The notes below the pieces were generated by a model that was given only the letters and a program-made list of their open reading frames with translations, searched no databases and was not told where the DNA came from. Positions 16,112 to 27,401 of a stretch of 33,658 nt of DNA are shown here, piece after piece. The translations under genes were made by a program, and so were the position numbers. Within the stretch, counting starts at the first letter, position 1. Each line of letters begins with the position of its first letter. Origin of the DNA: Oxalobacteraceae bacterium (lineage in GTDB: Bacteria; Pseudomonadota; Gammaproteobacteria; Burkholderiales; Burkholderiaceae_D); NCBI GenBank assembly GCA_947466695.1, contig CANIFC010000010.1, positions 1 to 33,658 of the forward strand, read 5' to 3'.

Positions 16112-17242
16112 CTACGCTGCGGCTAGTTTCTTGAGCACGACGCAACCGATCGAATATCCGGCGCCAAACGAACAGATCACGCCGACTTCTCCAGCTACCA
16201 TGTCTTCCTGATATTTATGGAAGGCGATGATGGACCCGGCCGATGAGGTATTGGCGTAGGTATCGAGAATGGTCGGCGATTCTTCAGGCGTTGCATCACG
16301 TCCGAGGATCATGCGCGCAATGAGCAGATTCATATTGAGGTTGGCCTGGTGCAGCCAGAAACGCTTGATGCCAGGCACCTCGATATGCGCCTCTTTTGCG
16401 GTCGCGGTGATCATGGCGGCGGCCATCGGGCAGACGTCCTTGAAGACTTTGCGGCCCAGCTGGTGAAACAGTTTATCGGGCTTGCCGATGCCGGATTCAT
16501 CAGCGCGGTTCAGGAAACCGAAGTTATTGCGGATGTTGTTGGAAAATTGGGTCTTGAGTTTGACACCGAGGATTTCAAACTGGTACGGTGAAGTGGCCAG
16601 GTCGGCACGTTCTACCAGCACTGCGGTACAGGCATCACCAAAAATGAAGTGGCTGTCCCGGTCACGCCAGTTCAAATGTCCGCTGGTAATTTCAGGACTC
16701 ACTACCAGCACGGCGCGGGCTTGTCCGCTCTGGATGGCGCCTACTGCAGCCTGAATGCCGAAGGTGGCAGAAGAGCAGGCAACGTTCATGTCATAGCCAT
16801 AGCCGTCGATGCCCAGCGCGCTTTGCACTTCGACTGCAATGGCCGGATAGCTGCGCTGCATGTTGCTGCAGGCGACGATGACGGCGTCGACATCGGCAGC
16901 AGTGCGGCCGGCGCGTTCCAGTGCCTGCAATGAGGCCGCTACAGCCATCTCGCACATGACGGACGGTTCTTCGTCGCGCCGTTCGGGAATGCGCGGCACC
17001 ATCCGGTTGATATCGAGAATACCGGTTTTTTCAACGACAAAGCGCGATTTGATGCCGGAGACTTTTTCGACGAATTCGACGCTGGAGGCTTCTAGTGCGG
17101 CAACGGTGCCATCGGCAATTGCGCTGGCATTTTGTGTATTGAATTGCAAAACGTAAGCGTTGAAGCTGGCGATCAGTTCTTCATTGGAGATAGAGTGGGG
17201 CGGGGTAAACAAGCCCGTACCGCTGATGACTACTTTGCTCAT
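16112..17242 (-). CDS. beta-ketoacyl-ACP synthase III (FabH-like)
   Basis: 376 aa thiolase fold; active-site 'MNVACSSATFGIQAAV', 'WLHQANLNM', 'YANTSSAGSII' (Cys-His-Asn triad). Confidence 0.9.
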   Translation of the reverse strand: MSKVVISGTGLFTPPHSISNEELIASFNAYVLQFNTQNASAIADGTVAALEASSVEFVEKVSGIKSRFVVEKTGILDINRMVPRIPERRDEEPSVMCEMAVAASLQALERAGRTAADVDAVIVACSNMQRSYPAIAVEVQSALGIDGYGYDMNVACSSATFGIQAAVGAIQSGQARAVLVVSPEITSGHLNWRDRDSHFIFGDACTAVLVERADLATSPYQFEILGVKLKTQFSNNIRNNFGFLNRADESGIGKPDKLFHQLGRKVFKDVCPMAAAMITATAKEAHIEVPGIKRFWLHQANLNMNLLIARMILGRDATPEESPTILDTYANTSSAGSIIAFHKYQEDMVAGEVGVICSFGAGYSIGCVVLKKLAAA

Positions 17243-17438
17243 CTTTGTACTTTCTTATCAGATTGGACGCAATACGCGACCACTTTGGACAATTTTACAC
17301 AAAATTGTCGCTTCTGCAGAGAAATCAGTTGATCAATAGAATACTTATCCGGACGGATGCAAGCGTATGCCTGCATCCGTGGTACCACCCGTTCGTCGTG
17401 CTTTGTGCTTAATGCCTGAGGTTTTTTGTGAAAAGTCC

Positions 17439-18299
17439 TCAGGAAGAAAGCTGTTTTTTATGATGCAGCAAATGGTCTTCGATAAAGCTGGTGATGAAGT
17501 AATAGCTGTGATCATAGCCCGCATGGCGGCGCAGGTTCAGTGGCTGGCTGACCGCTTCGCAGGCACTGGCAAACAATTCCGGATGTAGCTGCTGGTCAGC
17601 CAGAAACTTGTCCTCCAGACCCTGATCAATCAGGATGCCGTATGGAAAAGGTGGCTGCGTTTTCTGCTCCATCAGTAAGGTGGCGTCATACCGACTCCAG
17701 CTATTTTCATCGTTTCCAAGGTAGCCGGAAAAAGCCTTGTGCCCCCACTGGCTTTGAACCGGTGCGGCAATCGGGGCAAAAGCGGAGACGCTCTTGAATA
17801 GCTCAGGGTGACGCAACGCCAGAACCAGCGCGCCATGTCCACCCATCGAATGCCCCATGATGCCGAGACGCTGTCCATCGAGTGGTAACTGCGCAATCAG
17901 CAGCGGGCACAAGTCATTCACGATGTAACTGTGCATGCGATAGTGCCGGCTCCAGGGCTGTTCGGTGGCGTCCAGATAAAATCCGGCACCGACACCAAAA
18001 TCCCAGGCCGCGCTGTCACCTGGCAGATTGGCGCCGCGTGGACTGGTATCGGGGGCGATCAGGATCAGGCCTTCACGCGCCGCCACTGCCTGCGCACCGG
18101 CCTTGGTCATGAAGGTCTCTTCGCTGCAGGTCAGCCCTGCCAGAAATATCACGCCCGGACAGCGTGTGCCGTCCAGCGCTTGTGGTGGCAGATAAACCGA
18201 AAAGCGCATCGGCAGGCCAATTTCTGCAGACGCATGCTGGTAAAAGCGCTGCACACCACCGTGGCAGCGCTGCTCGCTCAGCAGTTCGAAAGCGGGCAT
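17439..18299 (-). CDS. fghA: S-formylglutathione hydrolase
   Basis: 'CHGGVQRFYQHASAEIGLPMRFSVYLPPQ', 'GHSMGGHGALVLALRHPELFKSVSAFAPIA'; adjacent to class III ADH. Confidence 0.95.
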   Translation of the reverse strand: MPAFELLSEQRCHGGVQRFYQHASAEIGLPMRFSVYLPPQALDGTRCPGVIFLAGLTCSEETFMTKAGAQAVAAREGLILIAPDTSPRGANLPGDSAAWDFGVGAGFYLDATEQPWSRHYRMHSYIVNDLCPLLIAQLPLDGQRLGIMGHSMGGHGALVLALRHPELFKSVSAFAPIAAPVQSQWGHKAFSGYLGNDENSWSRYDATLLMEQKTQPPFPYGILIDQGLEDKFLADQQLHPELFASACEAVSQPLNLRRHAGYDHSYYFITSFIEDHLLHHKKQLSS

Positions 18300-19405
18300 C
18301 AGAACAGGACGACTGAGCGGATGGATTCGCCACTCTTCATCAGGTCGAAACCTTCATTGATGCGTTCCAGCGGCAAGCGGTGGGTAATGAGGTCGTCAAT
18401 GTTGAGTTTGCCTTCCATGTACCAGTCAACGATTTTCGGTACGTCGGTACGGCCACGTGCACCACCGAAAGCGGAACCTCTCCATTCACGTCCGGTGACG
18501 AGCTGGAATGGGCGGGTGCTGATTTCAGCGCCGGCTTCTGCCACGCCGATGATGAAGGATTTACCCCAGCCTTTATGGCAGCATTCGAGCGCCTGACGCA
18601 TGACCTTGGTGTTGCCGATACATTCAAAGGAATAGTCCGCGCCGCCATCGGTCAGCTGAATAATATGGTCAACCACATTTTCAACTTTGTTTGGATTGAT
18701 GAAATGGGTCATACCGAACTTGCGTGCCAGAGCTTCGCGCTCGGGATTGAGGTCGACCCCGATAATTTTGTCGGCACCGACCATTTTGGCTGCCTGAATT
18801 ACGTTCAGTCCAATTCCGCCCAGGCCAAATACGACCACGTTGGCACCGGCTTCTACCTTGGCGCTAAAGACGACTGCGCCGACGCCGGTGGTGACGCCAC
18901 AGCCGATGTAGCAAATAACGTCAAACGGTGCATCTTCGCGTACTTTGGCGACCGCAATTTCCGGTACCACGATGTAGTTGGAGAAAGTCGAGGTTCCCAT
19001 GTAATGGAACAGTGGCTTGCCATCAAGTGAAAAACGTGAGGTGGAGTCCGGCATCAGGCCGCGTCCCTGGGTAGAGCGGATCGCCTGGCACAGGTTGGTC
19101 TTGCGTGACAGGCAATATTTACACTGGCGGCATTCTGGCGTGTAAAGCGGGATGACATGGTCGCCTGCGCGCAAGCTCGTGACGCCCGGACCGGTCTCAA
19201 CCACGATACCGGCACCTTCATGACCCAAAATGGCGGGGAACAGGCCTTCAGGGTCAGAACCGGAAAGTGTGTACAGGTCGGTATGGCAAACCCCGGTAGC
19301 CTTGATTTCGATCAGTACTTCCCCAGCCTGCGGACCTTGCAGGTCAACTTCTTCGATGGTCAGTGGTGCGCCGGCTTTCCAGGCGACTGCGGCTCGTGTT
19401 TTCAT
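18299..19405 (-). CDS. frmA: S-(hydroxymethyl)glutathione dehydrogenase / class III alcohol dehydrogenase
   Basis: 'MKTRAAVAWKAGAPLTIEEVDLQGPQAGEVLIEIKATGVCHTDLYTLSGSDPEGLFPAILGHEGAGIV'; stop overlaps the hydrolase start by 1 nt (TGATG). Confidence 0.95.
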   Translation of the reverse strand: MKTRAAVAWKAGAPLTIEEVDLQGPQAGEVLIEIKATGVCHTDLYTLSGSDPEGLFPAILGHEGAGIVVETGPGVTSLRAGDHVIPLYTPECRQCKYCLSRKTNLCQAIRSTQGRGLMPDSTSRFSLDGKPLFHYMGTSTFSNYIVVPEIAVAKVREDAPFDVICYIGCGVTTGVGAVVFSAKVEAGANVVVFGLGGIGLNVIQAAKMVGADKIIGVDLNPEREALARKFGMTHFINPNKVENVVDHIIQLTDGGADYSFECIGNTKVMRQALECCHKGWGKSFIIGVAEAGAEISTRPFQLVTGREWRGSAFGGARGRTDVPKIVDWYMEGKLNIDDLITHRLPLERINEGFDLMKSGESIRSVVLF

Positions 19406-19805
19406 GTTTGTTCTCGGGTAAGTTAAAAAATTAAAAGTTATTTTCCATGATTCACAGCCGAGGAACATTTTTTTGTCAGTATGGCTGAAAACCTTGGCGT
19501 TATGGCCTGAACAGTCGATGTCCAATTTTCATCAAGTTTATCAAATTTTTTATAACCGTGTTTACAACCGTTTCCGACTCGTAATACAGAACGCATGACA
19601 TCATCATCTATTTCGGTTTTACAGGCATTAAAGCGATCGGGCCGATGCCGGTTTTCGAGTGCGCCAACCTGCATTTGCAGGTGCAGGGCAAGCCTGTTGG
19701 TTTCATGACTTCAGGATTGCCGTTCTAAAAATCGTGCTGCTTAATGTCTGCTGCCACAGGCATAGGGTGGCTGGCTGCACTCTGTTTAATGGCATTTTTC
19801 CGGCG

Positions 19806-19846
19806 CTCGCTCTGGTTGAGCGAGACCATGGTCCCGCTGGAGCGGG
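19806..19846. repeat. compound inverted-repeat element (two hairpins flanking a palindrome)
   Basis: CTCGCTC-tggtt-GAGCGAG / ACCATGGT / CCCGCT-gg-AGCGGG read directly. Confidence 0.7.
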
Positions 19847-19977
19847 CGAAACAGTTACTGACTAAACTAAACTAAACCAAACCTACCGTTGAAAACCGTG
19901 GCAGCGCACGCAGTTTAGCAGGCCTTGTCATTTCTGGAACCTCGGCTATGCAGCTATTATTCATGTCCTTGAATGAT

Positions 19978-20607
19978 CTACATTGCCATATAGCGACCCG
20001 GACGGTGATTGAGCGCAATGACCAGATTGAGGGCGACCGCTCCCAGAATTGAGGCTAACAGCGCCATGGGACTGACCACCAGCAGGGAGGTCAGCACAAT
20101 GAGCACGTCCACCCCCATTTGCAACTTACCGGCGCGTATGCCGTGTTTGTCTTGCAGATACAGGGCCAGAATATTGACGCCTCCAAGACTGGCCTGATGG
20201 CGAAACAGGACGATAAACCCGACTCCCATCAACAGACCTCCGATCAGGGCTACATAAAATGGCGTGATTGCACTCAGTTGCAATAATTTTGGATGCAGAC
20301 CCGCCATGACCGATACCAGCGCCACCGAGCAAAACGTCTTCAAGGTGAATTGCCAGCCCATGCGACGCCATGCCAGCCAGTAAAACGGCAGGTTGATGAG
20401 GAAAAATAGCGCGCCAAACGGCAGGCCGGTACGGTAGTGCAGCAAGAATGCCAGACCGGCCGTGCCACCTGTGAGCAGACCCGCCTCATTGAACATGGCA
20501 ACGCCTAGCGAGACAAACAGGGTTCCGGTAAAAATGGCCAGTACATCTTCGAACAGGCTATGAGGAGCGATGGCGGGGCGAGAGCGAGTCATTGAATCGG
20601 GTATCAA
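19978..20607 (-). CDS. YitT family membrane protein
   Basis: 'IFTGTLFVSLGVAMFNEAGLLTGGTAGLAFLLHYRTGLPFGALFFLINLPFYWLAWRRMG'; likely start MTRSRP at 20592. Confidence 0.88.
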   Translation of the reverse strand: MIPDSMTRSRPAIAPHSLFEDVLAIFTGTLFVSLGVAMFNEAGLLTGGTAGLAFLLHYRTGLPFGALFFLINLPFYWLAWRRMGWQFTLKTFCSVALVSVMAGLHPKLLQLSAITPFYVALIGGLLMGVGFIVLFRHQASLGGVNILALYLQDKHGIRAGKLQMGVDVLIVLTSLLVVSPMALLASILGAVALNLVIALNHRPGRYMAM

Positions 20608-20782
20608 TCAAAAAAGGGTCATTGTGAAGTGCGCCGATTGTAAGCCTGCACAACACAAAAAACGATAGCGCGGCGATTGATAGTTATTTTATTGAGGTGA
20701 ATCAAGCGCAGGGCCGGGTGCACAACATGTTTGCGACGCCCTTCGCTGATGTCATTCGATGTCACTTTACCTGACTTAAACC

Positions 20783-20831
20783 TGATGCATCGAGTGTGCA
20801 TCACGTTTCTCTAAGCGTAAGCTCTTACGCT
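20783..20831. promoter_or_regulatory. two perfect inverted repeats in a row (candidate regulator/enhancer sites)
   Basis: TGATGCA-N7-TGCATCA (20783-20803) and AGCGTAAG-CT-CTTACGCT (20814-20831). Confidence 0.45.
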
Positions 20832-21124
20832 CATAAAATGATCATGATCTGCACAAAAAATACGCAGATGCAGGGCGGGAAATAAAAAAAGCACTGTTTT
20901 AGTGCAATATATTAATTTCATAGTATTTTTTTTGTTAATACCGCCACTTTTCTTAAAAATTCTTAAAATTTCTTAATTTTTGTCTAGTAAATGACTATTT
21001 GATTGTCACTACCAAGCGCAAATTAAATAAGTAGATAGAAAGCTTCCTTTCAAAAATTATTAAAAAGTATACTAAATTAGATGAAAAAGTGTAATTTAAG
21101 CATTTAAGTGTCTTTTTTTTGCAA

Positions 21125-21139
21125 TGGCACGGTTTATGC
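21125..21139 (+). promoter_or_regulatory. candidate sigma54 (-24/-12) promoter for the M4 protease
   Basis: TGGCACG-GTTT-ATGC versus consensus TGGCACG-N4-TTGC: one mismatch, correct spacing. Confidence 0.5.
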
Positions 21140-21240
21140 CTTGGCTTTGTTAGGCCTCAAGCACGATATTTAGAAAAATATATCGAATTAAATCGGTATA
21201 TTTAAAGTGCAGGAGACGTGCAGTAGTCAACATGAATACT

Positions 21241-23190
<1,950 letters not shown>

Positions 23191-23225
23191 GGCGGCTCAA
23201 CTCTATTGTTGAGCGGTAATTACAT

Positions 23226-23257
23226 CGTCATCTCCGCCGGGCGGGGATGACGTTTTA
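23226..23257 (+). terminator. terminator downstream of the M4 protease
   Basis: CGTCATCTCC-gccgggc-GGGGATGACG-TTTTA (one T.G wobble). Confidence 0.8.
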
Positions 23258-23781
23258 CGGTGAGTGACAGGCAGTTGCCGGAATTGTTGAACTATCCGTG
23301 GCGTGAGTATTTACCTCGCTTTAGTGCGATTTTTTCTCGCTATTGATCTACCGTTGGTCACGGTTGTTCCGTTATGTATTACCTTGCCACCGGACGGCAG
23401 TCCGATAAACGCGGTCTCGCGCTACCCGACAGGTCTCAAACCAAGATTTTTTTATTTCCTGATACCCCGGCACGGCTATCTTGTTTTCAGACGCGAGCGC
23501 CTGCTTCGCTCCTGTTTTATCCGCTTATCTAAAGCTTTACGTCAATTTTTGATGCAGATATTTATTCCGGCTCAGGCTATCGTAGTAGCCCGATTTTTAG
23601 CCGCACCGGTACCAAGGCTGCGTTAAACTTAATGTTTGTAACGCGCCATACCGCGCTGAGTGTTCTCGCATCGGTATTCCTGTTGAGCGAAGAGTGAAAA
23701 AAGCGTTCAAAATAGCGGACTTTACTTTTCTCCCCACTTATTTTCCCGCGCAGTTGCGGGTCATCCTGAAAATGAGATTGC

Positions 23782-25170
23782 ATGGCAACCCAAGCTATCG
23801 TCGGTAAATTCCTCCAAGGTTCCACCATGCGTCATGTGGTGACAATGACCGCGACCAGTTCGGTAGGTTTGCTTGCGGTGTTTCTGGTTGATGTCCTTAA
23901 TCTGCTCTATATTTCCCAGCTTGGCCAGCAAGAATTGGCGGCCGCGATTGGTTATGCCAGCACGCTGCTGTTTTTTCATACCTCGATTGCGATCGGACTG
24001 TCGATTGCTGCCACAGCGCTGGTGTCGCGTGCGATTGGCCGCGGCAGTTACGACAGCGCCAAACAATTGGCGGCAACGGCGCTGATCCTGATCGGTGTCA
24101 TCAGTACCACACTGACCTTGCTGACCTATCCACTGCTATCGGGTCTGTTGCAGTTGTTGGGCGCTCAGGGTGAAACCGCGCGTCTGGCGCAACGCTTTTG
24201 CAGCATGATCCTGCCGTCGATTCCCTTGCTGGCGCTAAGCATGTGTCTGGGAGGCTTATTGCGTGCGGTGGGCGACGCCAGGCTTGCCATGTATGTGACG
24301 CTTGGCGCAGCGGCGGCTACGGCAGTACTTGATCCCCTGTTCATTTTTGGTTTCGGTTTGCGGCTCGATGGTGCTGCCTACGCCAATGTCTGCGCGCGTA
24401 TTGTCATGATCTCCATCGGGCTCTATGGCGTACTCAAGGTGCATAGTCTGTATGCGCGGCCAGACCGTGCGACTTTCGTGCAAGGGCTGGCTCCTTTTAT
24501 GGCAATTGGTTTTCCCGCCATCCTGACGCAGGTTGCTACGCCCCTGGGGAATGCCGCCGTGACCGCTGCGATCGCCAGTTACGGTGATGATGCGGTAGCG
24601 GGATGGGCGGTAGTCGGGCGCCTGATTCCCGTTGCCTTTGGTGGCCTGTTTGCCTTGTCCGGTGCCGTTGGCCCGATACTGGGGCAAAATTTAGGCGCAC
24701 AGCAGTATGACCGGCTGCGCTCCACCATGCGCGATAGCCTGAAATTCACCCTGATCTATGTCATTGTTGTCTGGGCTTTGCTGGCCTTGTTCAGTCATCA
24801 GATTGCCAATGCATTTGGTGCCCGCGGGCTGGGACATGACCTCATTGTCTTTTTTTGTCTGTTCGTGGCGGGCAGTTTTTTGTTCAATGGCTGTTTATTT
24901 GTCGCCAATGCGGCATTCAACAATCTTGGCTTTCCGCTTTATTCCACCATGCTCAACTGGGGTCGCTCGACGCTGGGCGTGATTCCTTTCGTCTGGTTTG
25001 GCAGCCATTGGTACGGCGCGCTTGGCGTACTGGCAGGCTACGGCCTGGGGGTGGTATTTTTCGGTATTGCCGGAGTCTGGCTCTGTTTTCGTGTGCTCGG
25101 AAAAATGGAGCGTGATGCTGCAGAGGTACCGGAGAGTACAAATGCAGCGGCAAGTTCACCGGCCGGTTAA
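23782..25170 (+). CDS. MATE family efflux transporter
   Basis: 462 aa; 'LVDVLNLLYISQLGQQELAAAIGYASTLLFFHTSIAIGLSIAATALVSRAIGRG', 'PLGNAAVTAAIASYGDDAVAGWAVVGRLIPV'. Confidence 0.93.
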   Translation: MATQAIVGKFLQGSTMRHVVTMTATSSVGLLAVFLVDVLNLLYISQLGQQELAAAIGYASTLLFFHTSIAIGLSIAATALVSRAIGRGSYDSAKQLAATALILIGVISTTLTLLTYPLLSGLLQLLGAQGETARLAQRFCSMILPSIPLLALSMCLGGLLRAVGDARLAMYVTLGAAAATAVLDPLFIFGFGLRLDGAAYANVCARIVMISIGLYGVLKVHSLYARPDRATFVQGLAPFMAIGFPAILTQVATPLGNAAVTAAIASYGDDAVAGWAVVGRLIPVAFGGLFALSGAVGPILGQNLGAQQYDRLRSTMRDSLKFTLIYVIVVWALLALFSHQIANAFGARGLGHDLIVFFCLFVAGSFLFNGCLFVANAAFNNLGFPLYSTMLNWGRSTLGVIPFVWFGSHWYGALGVLAGYGLGVVFFGIAGVWLCFRVLGKMERDAAEVPESTNAAASSPAG

Positions 25171-25417
25171 CGGCTTTACGTCAGGTTGCCGTTTTCAATG
25201 TCTGCTTAAAATAATCAGCCGGACCACGTCCGTGACTGCATTCATCCGGCAGGCCCCTTTACCTGGGCAGGACTGTCTCCGTGAGTTTGTAACTAATTCT
25301 TACAACATGGAGCGGACGTTAATATTAAAATAAACACTATTGATTGAGTCCCGTCGCGGCCAGCATCTGCCAGACTGCTCTTTTCGGGTTCAAAACATCG
25401 ACATAGGACAATTGCAA

Positions 25418-26179
25418 GTGCTTATCAAACGTTTACAGCCAGTACAGACGCATTTGGATTACGCTGAGTCGCGGGTAACATCGAGCGCTAAGTCGAATGG
25501 TAAATATCGCTTCCTCGATAAGGCCAAGACTCAAAAAGCGATGGATGCCATCGCGGTCACCGCGGATGATTTCAATATGATTTTTGAGGACAGGCAGGAT
25601 ATCGCCCTGATCCATGATTTACGCATTTCCATGCCAGAAGGCAAGTTGCACATAGACCATTTATTCGTGACGAACAATTTTCACGTATTTATCGTTGAAT
25701 CGCGGACGGCAGAAAGTACCATAACGCTCAATTCCAACCAAAGTTTCACCAGCACCGATGAGCATGCCGAAGTGTGTGCTATTCCTTCGCCGATAGAGCA
25801 GCTCAAGCGGAACCGGGTCACCCTCAAGCGCATGTTTCGCTACCTTGAGTTGCCTGTGCGTTTTGGCCGTGAACTGATACCGACATTTCATCATTTCGTC
25901 CTGTTTGATTCACAGGCTGTTTTCCTCAATCGGCTTGGTAAAGGGGATGAGTATTTCCTCAGTCCCCAGCAGCTTCTCACTGTTATTGACCAGCACATGC
26001 AGAAAAAATCCCTGTTCAGTTTTCTTGAACGGATGCCAGGCCCGACCTTAAACCGTATTGCCCGTCAGCTGGTAAAAATGCATATGCCGAAAGAAATCCG
26101 CTTCTCGGATAAGTTCAGGCATGTCGTGATCCCCGCTTCTGATACGGGACTGTCTCCGCGCCCGGCAAGTTCGGTGTAG
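25418..26179 (+). CDS. NERD (nuclease-related) domain protein
   Basis: 'DIALIHDLRISMPEGKLHIDHLFVTNNFHVFIVESRTAESTITLNSN' fits NERD (IDHL...VFIVE); GTG 25418 has AGGA at 25405-25408; the track opens at 25340. Confidence 0.65.
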   Translation: MLIKRLQPVQTHLDYAESRVTSSAKSNGKYRFLDKAKTQKAMDAIAVTADDFNMIFEDRQDIALIHDLRISMPEGKLHIDHLFVTNNFHVFIVESRTAESTITLNSNQSFTSTDEHAEVCAIPSPIEQLKRNRVTLKRMFRYLELPVRFGRELIPTFHHFVLFDSQAVFLNRLGKGDEYFLSPQQLLTVIDQHMQKKSLFSFLERMPGPTLNRIARQLVKMHMPKEIRFSDKFRHVVIPASDTGLSPRPASSV

Positions 26180-26184
26180 CCGGC

Positions 26185-27165
26185 TTACCTTTTTAATAGC
26201 GTGAGTTGATCCTGCGCATCAGAGAGCATTTTTTTTCTCATGTGAGGCGAGATTGCCAGCGCCTTTTCATAGGCGCTGATCGCCTTGACCTTGTCATTGG
26301 TGACCTGCAGGCACTGCGCCATACTGTAATAGGTATAGGCGTTTGCCTCAAGTACGATGGCTTTTTCGAAGTAAGGTATGGCATCTTTCTGTTTTCCCTG
26401 CTCTTGCAAGGACTTCCCCATACCGTAAGAGCCGGCAGGGTTGGCCGGATAACGCTGGCTGATGGTAAGGAAAACGCGTTCGCTGTCCGTATATTTTTTT
26501 TCCTGTAAATAGCTGTAGCCGACATTCACCAGCAGGTTACGCTGCATCTCGGCGACGGTTTCTGATCCACCCGGGTTAGCCGTCAGTATCATCGCTTCAG
26601 CCTGAGTAGTCTTGTCCTCGCTGAGATCAAGTGTCGCCTGAAATAAACTTGCTGCGGCCGGGCTCAGCTTTGCCGTATCCGTGATCAGTGCTTGCGCTTT
26701 GCCTTTCCCTCCGCCGACAATCGCCGGCGCCTGCAGGTAGTATTGCAGTAGCGAGGAACGTGCCTTGTAATTATTCGGATCGAGTTCCACGGCTTTCTTG
26801 AAAGCGTCGCGAATTTTCCCTGCATAGCCTAACGCCGACATGATGCCGCCTCTTGTTGCCTTGGTGCCTAGGACATTTCCCAGTGCTTCCTGGCACTCTG
26901 AGCTCTGCGGATGCGCCGCGATGCATTGTTCCGCCAATCGCGCGGCTTCGTCGAGTCTGGTGTCTTTTCCCTCGATCATGATCAATTTTGTCTTCACGAC
27001 CAGCGCATCGAGATTATCAGGGTCGGTAAGCAGCCTGGCATTAACAGCGCGTTCCACTTCTGGATATTTTTTTTCCTTCATTTGGGACGAGAATTCGTGC
27101 GCTTCCGCGATATGCGTGAGCGCCATACTGAGCAGGGCGAGGGGAATCGTGCGCTGTAAAGCCAT
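26185..27165 (-). CDS. tetratricopeptide-repeat protein, exported
   Basis: Signal-like N-terminus; TPR repeats 'NPAGSYGMGKSLQEQGKQKDAIPYFEKAIVLEANAYTYYSMAQCLQVTNDKVKAISAYEKALAISP'. Confidence 0.88.
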   Translation of the reverse strand: MALQRTIPLALLSMALTHIAEAHEFSSQMKEKKYPEVERAVNARLLTDPDNLDALVVKTKLIMIEGKDTRLDEAARLAEQCIAAHPQSSECQEALGNVLGTKATRGGIMSALGYAGKIRDAFKKAVELDPNNYKARSSLLQYYLQAPAIVGGGKGKAQALITDTAKLSPAAASLFQATLDLSEDKTTQAEAMILTANPGGSETVAEMQRNLLVNVGYSYLQEKKYTDSERVFLTISQRYPANPAGSYGMGKSLQEQGKQKDAIPYFEKAIVLEANAYTYYSMAQCLQVTNDKVKAISAYEKALAISPHMRKKMLSDAQDQLTLLKR

Positions 27166-27401
27166 GGATCATTTCCTTGTAAGATTTTTTTCAGGAAATT
27201 AGCAGGAGTCTAATAGACCTAAGAAATATTATTATGACATTAATAATCATCAATATCTAGTCAGAAAAATAATTAATTTATAACGAAAATGATAATCTGG
27301 ACATTGGCGCAATAGAGTATTTTGACAAGCTCTGGACAGGCATTCGGGTAGAAAAATGACTGATCTCGCACCTGTACGTCAGGACAAAATCAGTCATTGC
27401 C

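Noticed and set aside
19858-19885. (ACTAA)-like short repeat
   Set aside because: Only about three imperfect units; too weak to support function.
23303-23626. 107-aa ORF between the M4 protease and MATE genes
   Set aside because: Low-complexity hydrophobic/basic translation, no SD, no recognisable domain; likely a chance ORF.
27229-27257. TTAAT-AATC-ATCAA resembling an FNR or Fur box
   Set aside because: One mismatch in a very AT-rich stretch and no -10 at proper spacing; chance match likely.
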